This document shows positions 31,970-36,672 of a stretch of DNA of 36,672 nt, one piece after another; the first letter of the stretch is position 1; each line of letters opens with the position of its first letter. The DNA comes from Herpetosiphonaceae bacterium (GTDB taxonomy: Bacteria > Chloroflexota > Chloroflexia > Chloroflexales > Kallotenuaceae). The notes below the pieces were generated by a model. The model saw nothing but the letters and a program-made list of their open reading frames with translations. It did no database searches and was not told where the DNA came from. Both the position numbers and the translations under genes were made by a program. The DNA is taken from positions 1 to 36,672 of the forward strand of contig JACDGP010000049.1 of assembly GCA_013821605.1 (NCBI GenBank). The letters run 5' to 3'.

Positions 31970-33256
31970 TCAACTCGTCGCCTGCTCTAAGAGATCGCAA
32001 CAGCGGTCGATCTCTTCCTCCGTATTGTAGTGTGCCAGTCCGATGCGCAACATGCCTTCTTCGGCTTGGCCAAGTCGCTCAACCAACGCCAGGGCGTAAT
32101 AATTGCCGGACCAGGTGGCGATGCCATGGTCGGCCAGTAACTGCGCAAGTTTACGCGCGTTTGCATGTTGGTTGACCACCGCAAAGGTTGGAACACGTTC
32201 GGCCACCCGCTCAGGATCCCCAATACCATAGAGCCGCAATGACGGCAGTTGCTTTAACCGCTGCAGCATATGCCGGGATAGTTGCTGCTCGTACTCTCGA
32301 ATTGTGAGCATTGCTGCCCGCAGGTCACGTCGCCGGTCGCTCAAAGAGCCTAAATCGTCCATATAGCGGTCAAGCTGCTCACGTCCCAGTTGTTGCAAGT
32401 AGGTGACGGCAGCCAGCGTACCGGCTTGCCCCTCATGTGACTGCGTGCCCGTTTCCCATTTGCCCGGTAACTCGTCAGACGCGGGGCGTACCTTATAGGC
32501 ATGGAGCTGTTCCAAGAGCGCGCGTTTTCCCCACAGGATCCCCTGGTGCGGGCCAAAGAATTTATAGGCCGAGCATACCAGGAAGTCGCAGCCGAGTGCT
32601 TGAACATCTACGGGAATATGGGGTACGGCCTGGACCGCATCGACAAACACCAGCGCGCCCACACTACGGGCCATCGCGACGACTGGTCGTATATCGTTGA
32701 TTGTGCCGACGGCATTGCTGGCCATACCCACGGCGACGAGCTTCGTCCGTGGACCGATCAAACTCCCCATGTGATCGTAGTCGAGCGTGCAGTCTTCGGA
32801 ATCGATGTCAGTCCAGCGTATGGTGACGCCGCGCTCTTGTAGCTGGAGCCAGGGTGCAATGTTGCCATCATGATCAAGTCGCGTGACCACGATCTCATCG
32901 CCTGCACCCAGTTCCCGCCCTAACGAGCGCGACAGTGCGAAGGTCAGCGATGTCATATTCTGCCCGAAAATGATCTCGCCCGGCTCCGGCGCATTCAGGA
33001 GATCGGCCATAGCTGTATGCGCCTGGCTGATGATCTGATCGGTACGCTGCGAGGTTGCGAATGCGCCATGAATATTGGCATTGGCCGTTAGTAAGTAGCT
33101 GCTCATCGCGTCAGCGACCGACTGCGGCACCTGGGTGCCACCGGGGTTATCGAAAAAGATCTGGGGTCGCTCGCCGATTGACATCTGGAGCGCCGGAAAA
33201 TGCGCGCGATAGCCGGAAAGGTCAAGTGGTGCGTGCGTCAAGATTGATCCCCTCAT
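31970..33256 (-). CDS. Cysteine desulfurase-like PLP enzyme (class V aminotransferase)
   Basis: This is a 428-residue fold-type I PLP protein of the SufS/csd-like group. Visible parts are YRAHFPAL and IFFDNPGGTQVPQSVADAM (N-terminus), the strand ending in VFVDAVQAVPH with the Asp that binds the PLP nitrogen, and the Schiff-base Lys in FLVCSAYKFFGPHQGILWG. The catalytic mobile Cys segment typical of SufS is not obvious. It is therefore described as 'like' a desulfurase; another PLP lyase or transferase is possible. ATG 33256 has no ribosome site. GAGGGG followed by TTG 33241 is a credible alternative, giving a protein that starts THAPLDLSGYRAHF. It overlaps or abuts the CpXC gene downstream and follows a small membrane-protein gene by 11 bases. 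Confidence 0.82.
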   Translation of the reverse strand: MRGSILTHAPLDLSGYRAHFPALQMSIGERPQIFFDNPGGTQVPQSVADAMSSYLLTANANIHGAFATSQRTDQIISQAHTAMADLLNAPEPGEIIFGQNMTSLTFALSRSLGRELGAGDEIVVTRLDHDGNIAPWLQLQERGVTIRWTDIDSEDCTLDYDHMGSLIGPRTKLVAVGMASNAVGTINDIRPVVAMARSVGALVFVDAVQAVPHIPVDVQALGCDFLVCSAYKFFGPHQGILWGKRALLEQLHAYKVRPASDELPGKWETGTQSHEGQAGTLAAVTYLQQLGREQLDRYMDDLGSLSDRRRDLRAAMLTIREYEQQLSRHMLQRLKQLPSLRLYGIGDPERVAERVPTFAVVNQHANARKLAQLLADHGIATWSGNYYALALVERLGQAEEGMLRIGLAHYNTEEEIDRCCDLLEQATS

Positions 33257-33267
33257 CGTAAAAAAAA

Positions 33268-33426
33268 CTACCTACTGCGATATTGCCTAACTGCCCACGC
33301 CAGGGCGAGCGCCGCCGCAACCATCAGCCAACTGCCGGTATGTGCGAGCCAGTCCAGCGGCGGGTTCCAGAGCGCGACCAGCCCTAGGGCGATGACTAAC
33401 AGCAACGGGATGAGCCGGCGTTTCAC
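33268..33426 (-). CDS. Small membrane protein, 52 residues
   Basis: A GTG-started frame between the mutase and aminotransferase genes encodes 52 residues. It begins MKRRLIPLLLVIALGLVALW, a positively charged start followed by a hydrophobic helix. After a short NPPLDWLAHTGS loop comes a second helix, WLMVAAALALAWAV, ending in basic RQYRSR. The arrangement predicts a two-helix hairpin in the membrane with both ends in the cytoplasm. It lies 23 bases after the mutase and 11 bases before the aminotransferase on the same strand, so it fills the gap almost exactly. The ribosome site is weak. No family is recognised. The clean topology and position argue for a real gene. Confidence 0.55.
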   Translation of the reverse strand: MKRRLIPLLLVIALGLVALWNPPLDWLAHTGSWLMVAAALALAWAVRQYRSR

Positions 33427-33449
33427 TATTGTCGGCTCAGCCTGCAGCG

Positions 33450-35009
33450 TTAGATCGCGACTGCTGGGTGATATTCACCCCACGCCTGGCGCAGTACGCC
33501 ACATACCTCACCGATACTAGCTTGGCAGCGTAGCGCCTCGCGCATGGGAAGGAGCAGATTCGCGCTACCATCAGCCGCCCGCCGCACATCTTCCAATGCT
33601 GCATCGACGGCTGCTGCATCCCGTTGAGCGCGGCTGCGCTCCAATGCCGCGTGCTGGTCCTGGGCTACCGCTTCATTAGGCACAAACACCGGAACGCTTG
33701 CTACGTCACCACCCCAGCGATTGACGCCTACAATGACTTGCGTCCCGGCCTCAATCTGCTGCTGGACTTCGTATGCAGCGTCCGCAATCATGCCCTGAAT
33801 CATACCATCTTCGAGTGCTTTGACGGCCCCCCCGGCCTCCGAAATCTGTTCGATCAAGGTTTGTGCTTGGCGTTCGAGTTGATCTGTCAACGCTTCGACC
33901 AAGTACGAGCCACCCAAAGGGTCCGCGACATCAACGACGCCGCTCTCATAGGCAATAATTTGCTGTGTGCGAAGTGCCAAGGTGGCCGCTTCGGTCGTTG
34001 GCAGTCCCAGTGCTTCATCAAAGCCATTGGTATGCAAGGATTGGGTACCGCCCAGGACGGCTGCCAGTGCCTCGATGGTCGTGCGGACCACATTATTGAT
34101 GGGTTGTTGTGAGGTCAGGGTCGAGCCTGCGGTCTGGGTATGAAAACGTAGCTGCCACGAGCGTGGATCACGGGCGTGCCACCGATCTCGCATCAGTTGT
34201 GCCCACATACGGCGGGCTGCACGAAACTTGGCAATCTCCTCGAAAAAGTTGCTGTGGGCATTAAAGAAAAAGGACAAGCGCGGCGCGAAATCGTCGATAT
34301 TAAGCCCAGCACTCAGCGCAGCTTCGACATACGCAATGCCATCGGCCAAGGTAAACGCCAGCTCCTGAGCCGCTGTCGAGCCAGCTTCACGAATATGATA
34401 GCCCGAGATGCTGATCGTATTCCACTTGGGGATGTGCTGCTCACAATAGGCAAAGGTATCGGTGACTAACCGCATTGAGGGGCGTGGCGGGAAGATATAC
34501 GTGCCGCGTGCCGAGTATTCTTTCAAAATATCGTTCTGAATCGTCCCGGTGAGTTCTGCCGACGGCACACCCTGCCGCTCGCCGACCAGTTCATACATCA
34601 GCAGCAGGATCGCAGCCGGGGCATTAATCGTCATTGAGGTCGAAACCTTGTCGAGTGGAATGCTGTCAAGCAAAACGGCCATATCCTCGACCGTATCGAT
34701 CGCGACGCCAACTTTACCCACTTCGCCTTCCGCGCGTGGGTCATCGGAGTCGAGGCCGAGCTGTGTCGGTAGGTCGAAGGCCACGCTCAAGCCCATCTGT
34801 CCCTGCTTGAGCAGGAAGCGGAAGCGCTCATTGGTTTCGCGCGCTGATGAAAAACCCGCATACTGGCGCATTGTCCAGAGCCGCCCACGATACATCGTGG
34901 GGTAAATGCCACGGGTGTATGGAAACTGTCCGGGATCCGGCGGCGGCGCACCCACATCATCAGCGCGATAGATCAGCTTCGTTTCGTGCTCGGATTGCGT
35001 TGATTGCAT
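33450..35009 (-). CDS. Methylmalonyl-CoA mutase, large (catalytic) subunit
   Basis: This is a 519-residue catalytic chain that interconverts methylmalonyl-CoA and succinyl-CoA using adenosylcobalamin. The substrate-binding start is [35 protein letters not shown]. Further landmarks are [26 protein letters not shown], the barrel segment [19 protein letters not shown], and [16 protein letters not shown]. The C-terminal B12-binding domain is absent, so a separate small subunit elsewhere is expected, as in other split mutases. ATG 35009 is preferred because GAGGTGA precedes it closely; that site overlaps the stop codon of the Uma2 gene, implying coupled translation. The epimerase gene is two genes upstream. 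A related ethylmalonyl- or isobutyryl-CoA mutase cannot be excluded. Confidence 0.93.
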   Translation of the reverse strand: MQSTQSEHETKLIYRADDVGAPPPDPGQFPYTRGIYPTMYRGRLWTMRQYAGFSSARETNERFRFLLKQGQMGLSVAFDLPTQLGLDSDDPRAEGEVGKVGVAIDTVEDMAVLLDSIPLDKVSTSMTINAPAAILLLMYELVGERQGVPSAELTGTIQNDILKEYSARGTYIFPPRPSMRLVTDTFAYCEQHIPKWNTISISGYHIREAGSTAAQELAFTLADGIAYVEAALSAGLNIDDFAPRLSFFFNAHSNFFEEIAKFRAARRMWAQLMRDRWHARDPRSWQLRFHTQTAGSTLTSQQPINNVVRTTIEALAAVLGGTQSLHTNGFDEALGLPTTEAATLALRTQQIIAYESGVVDVADPLGGSYLVEALTDQLERQAQTLIEQISEAGGAVKALEDGMIQGMIADAAYEVQQQIEAGTQVIVGVNRWGGDVASVPVFVPNEAVAQDQHAALERSRAQRDAAAVDAALEDVRRAADGSANLLLPMREALRCQASIGEVCGVLRQAWGEYHPAVAI

Positions 35010-35011
35010 CG

Positions 35012-35671
35012 TCACCTCGCCCCTAGTTTGTCGGGGCCAACAATTTCGCCGAGTGCTTGGAGCGTCATAGGTAGCTCTGTTTGCCATAACCAGTCAACGA
35101 CCAAAAAAAAGTCGGGAAGTACCCTTGAGTGGTACCGCCCACTCTCATCTGCGAGGATCTCTTGATAGCGCCCTTCCCCGTTCAATTGATAAAAAGAAGC
35201 TCGGTTGCGATTGGGCCGGGGGTCGATGATCCAATATTCCTGGACGCCCACCGCTTCGTATTCGTCGTACTTGTCCACGCGGTCGCGATGCACGCTATCA
35301 TCTGAGATAACTTCGATGACCAGATCTGCCGGACCTTCTAACCGCTTGGCTGTTAGGCGATCAAGATGAGTAGTCGCGATAAACAAGAAATCTGGTTCGC
35401 GCCCCGACCCTCGCAGACCGACGCGCATCTCATACGGTGCGAAACGCGTTTTACCTAGGCCCAAGATCTGAACGAACGTATCGATTAAGTTGGCCAAAAA
35501 GCGGAGAAGATCTTGATGGCGGTCGTTCGGTGGCATAAAAACTGTTACCTCCCCATCGACCCATTCCGCATGGGTAGTATCAGTCCCGAAGCGCAAAAAC
35601 TCCTCGTAGGTCATCTTCAACCGCTGTTCGCCGGTCGCCTGTTCGGTTGCAGTTACATCCATGGTTGCCAT
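35012..35671 (-). CDS. Uma2-family (DUF820) putative restriction-endonuclease-like protein
   Basis: This is a 219-residue protein of the Uma2 family, which has a PD-(D/E)xK nuclease-like fold and is expanded in cyanobacteria and Chloroflexota. The N-terminus is [11 protein letters not shown] with [12 protein letters not shown]. The core has [10 protein letters not shown] (the Asp of the motif), then [36 protein letters not shown], containing the E-x-(I/V) acidic residue and the conserved Lys-Tyr. ATG 35671 has GAGGTGA eight bases upstream. Its stop is two bases from the mutase start, and it follows the epimerase gene by 42 bases. Uma2 genes often sit singly in unrelated operons; the biological role of the family is not settled. 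Confidence 0.85.
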   Translation of the reverse strand: MATMDVTATEQATGEQRLKMTYEEFLRFGTDTTHAEWVDGEVTVFMPPNDRHQDLLRFLANLIDTFVQILGLGKTRFAPYEMRVGLRGSGREPDFLFIATTHLDRLTAKRLEGPADLVIEVISDDSVHRDRVDKYDEYEAVGVQEYWIIDPRPNRNRASFYQLNGEGRYQEILADESGRYHSRVLPDFFLVVDWLWQTELPMTLQALGEIVGPDKLGAR

Positions 35672-35713
35672 CTTTAATCTCACCTCGTTGCAGACTTGAA
35701 CACTCTGCCAACC

Positions 35714-36142
35714 TCAGTATGTCTCGCTTGCATGTACATTCGTTGGTAGTTGTACGAGTTCAGTTAGGACTCCCATCGTAGCTTTAGGATGCAAAAAGGC
35801 GACACAGGTATGGTGAATACCCGGTCGTCCATGTGCGTCAACTAAGCGAATACCTCGGCCTTCTAATGTATGAAGAGAAGCTTCGATGTCATCCACTTCA
35901 TAGGCAATGTGGTGAACCCCTTCGCCATGCTCGGCAAGATAATTGGCAAAGGCCGCCTGGGGGTCAGTCGGGGTGATTAGTTCCAGGGATATATCACCGA
36001 TTCTGGTCACGGCAACAGCCATATACCGTTCGGGAATTTCGATGCGCTCCCACGCTGTAACACCGTAGGTCGCGCCATAAAAAGCTGTGGCCCGTTCTAA
36101 ATCGTTGACCGCAATCCCGATGTGATCAATTCGCTTGAGCAC
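35714..36142 (-). CDS. mce: Methylmalonyl-CoA epimerase
   Basis: This is a 142-residue VOC-fold (glyoxalase-like) enzyme that interconverts the (R) and (S) forms of methylmalonyl-CoA, giving the mutase its substrate. Paired beta-alpha-beta-beta-beta units are visible: LKRIDHIGIAVNDLERATAFY with the first metal His, ISLELITPTDP with a metal Glu, GVHHIAYEVDDIEASL with the second His, and GVLTELVQLP with the last Glu. The GTG start at 36142 has an AGAGGTGGG site upstream. It precedes the Uma2 and mutase genes on the same strand, which strongly supports the assignment. A TACAAT near 36165 on the minus strand may be a -10, but the -35 is poor. Confidence 0.93.
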   Translation of the reverse strand: MLKRIDHIGIAVNDLERATAFYGATYGVTAWERIEIPERYMAVAVTRIGDISLELITPTDPQAAFANYLAEHGEGVHHIAYEVDDIEASLHTLEGRGIRLVDAHGRPGIHHTCVAFLHPKATMGVLTELVQLPTNVHASETY

Positions 36143-36219
36143 CGTCCCACCTCTTGTCTACACAATTGTAGCACGGTGCGATGCAGGGTCCCTAGTTAGA
36201 GGAAAATGTGGTTCGGGTG

Positions 36220-36672
36220 TTAGTCATCGATCTTGATCTTATCGAGCCCCTTTTCAGCCGCTGGATACTGTGGGTTCATTACTTCCAGCGTATCGGCAAT
36301 TGTGCGCGCAATTACTAGATTGCGATACCACTTATGGTTGGCTGGCACGACGTACCATGGAGCGTATGCGGTTGAGCAATTATTGATCGCGTCCTCGAAG
36401 GCCTCCATATAGTTATCCCAGTAGGCCCGCTCCTTGAGATCGTTGCTCGAAAACTTCCAATGCTTGGATGGGTCTTCAAGCCGGCTTTCGAGCCGCTTTT
36501 TTTGTTCGTCCTTTGAGATATACAGGAAGAACTTCAGCACCGTGATATGGTTGAGCGTGAGCATATGCTCAAACTCGTTGATGAGTTGGTAGCGCTCCCG
36601 CCATACCTCTTCACCCACGATCTGCTTGACCCGCACGATCAGCACATCTTCGTAGTGTGAGCGGTTGAAGAT
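36220..36672 (-). CDS. PPK2-family polyphosphate:nucleotide phosphotransferase, 5' end cut
   Basis: The frame is open to the right edge (it begins IFNRSHYEDVLIVRVKQIVGEEVW), so the true start lies outside. The 150 visible residues form the C-terminal half of a PPK2-type kinase. The landmark IFNRSHYEDVL is followed by FEHMLTLNHITVLKFFLYISKDEQKKRLESRLEDPSKHWKFS with the lid Arg/Lys residues, WDNYMEAFEDAI, and APWYVVPANHKWYRNLVIARTI. These enzymes use polyphosphate to phosphorylate nucleotides (for example ADP or AMP). The Walker A and B region is beyond the edge, so the class (AMP, ADP or both) cannot be decided. It lies 77 bases upstream of the epimerase gene in the same direction. Confidence 0.9.
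   Translation of the reverse strand: MFNRSHYEDVLIVRVKQIVGEEVWRERYQLINEFEHMLTLNHITVLKFFLYISKDEQKKRLESRLEDPSKHWKFSSNDLKERAYWDNYMEAFEDAINNCSTAYAPWYVVPANHKWYRNLVIARTIADTLEVMNPQYPAAEKGLDKIKIDD

Overview
The window is a GC-rich bacterial chromosome segment and probably comes from the Chloroflexota, class Chloroflexia. That placement is an inference from protein style: an MGDG-synthase-type glycosyltransferase, tandem CpXC proteins with helical-repeat tails, a methylmalonyl-CoA mutase catalytic chain without its B12 domain in this window, and a MetH under a SAM-I riboswitch. No rRNA is present to confirm it. Both edges cut genes: a ribokinase on the left and a PPK2-type kinase on the right.

Layout. 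(1) 1-8.4 kb is metabolic: ribokinase and a luciferase-like flavoenzyme (+); then purM, a SAM methyltransferase and a HAD phosphatase as one minus-strand operon; then a GNAT acetyltransferase, an enolase-superfamily sugar-acid dehydratase and an MGDG-synthase-like glycosyltransferase as a plus-strand run. A Tat-exported phosphoesterase (-) follows. (2) 8.5-16.4 kb holds a Tat lipoprotein intradiol dioxygenase, the tmRNA gene ssrA (-) with a readable tag, and an RND pump / lipoprotein adaptor / MarR operon. The adaptor has a long repeat-built coiled coil. (3) 16.4-22.5 kb is an accessory, partly decaying stretch. It has an ABC-transporter scrap, an SDR, a membrane-anchored JAB-like protein with an altered JAMM site, a toxin-antitoxin-like pair with a damaged PIN partner behind a large inverted repeat, a broken NUDIX/phosphotransferase gene, an intact GH32 beta-fructosidase, and a broken second GH32-like gene fused to its end. 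(4) 22.5-26.3 kb is metH (-) with promoter, SAM-I riboswitch and intrinsic terminator all readable. (5) 26.3-26.7 kb is a tRNA-Leu(UAA) interrupted by a 225-nt group I intron. Its promoter stands back to back with that of metH, and its terminator is an 18-bp hairpin shared with the facing prs gene. (6) 26.7 kb to the right edge is one long minus-strand array: PPK2, methylmalonyl-CoA epimerase, a Uma2-family protein, methylmalonyl-CoA mutase, a previously uncalled 52-aa membrane protein, a cysteine-desulfurase-like enzyme, two CpXC paralogues, fabF, rnc and prs.

How the parts fit. The mutase and epimerase carry out B12-dependent propionyl-CoA/succinyl-CoA interconversion, and MetH is a second B12 enzyme whose expression is tied to SAM through its riboswitch. 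fabF, rnc and prs are core housekeeping genes. The most unusual elements are the intron-bearing tRNA-Leu, the palindrome that contains both divergent -35 boxes, the altered JAMM membrane protein, and the CpXC/Uma2 insertions in the methylmalonyl-CoA array.
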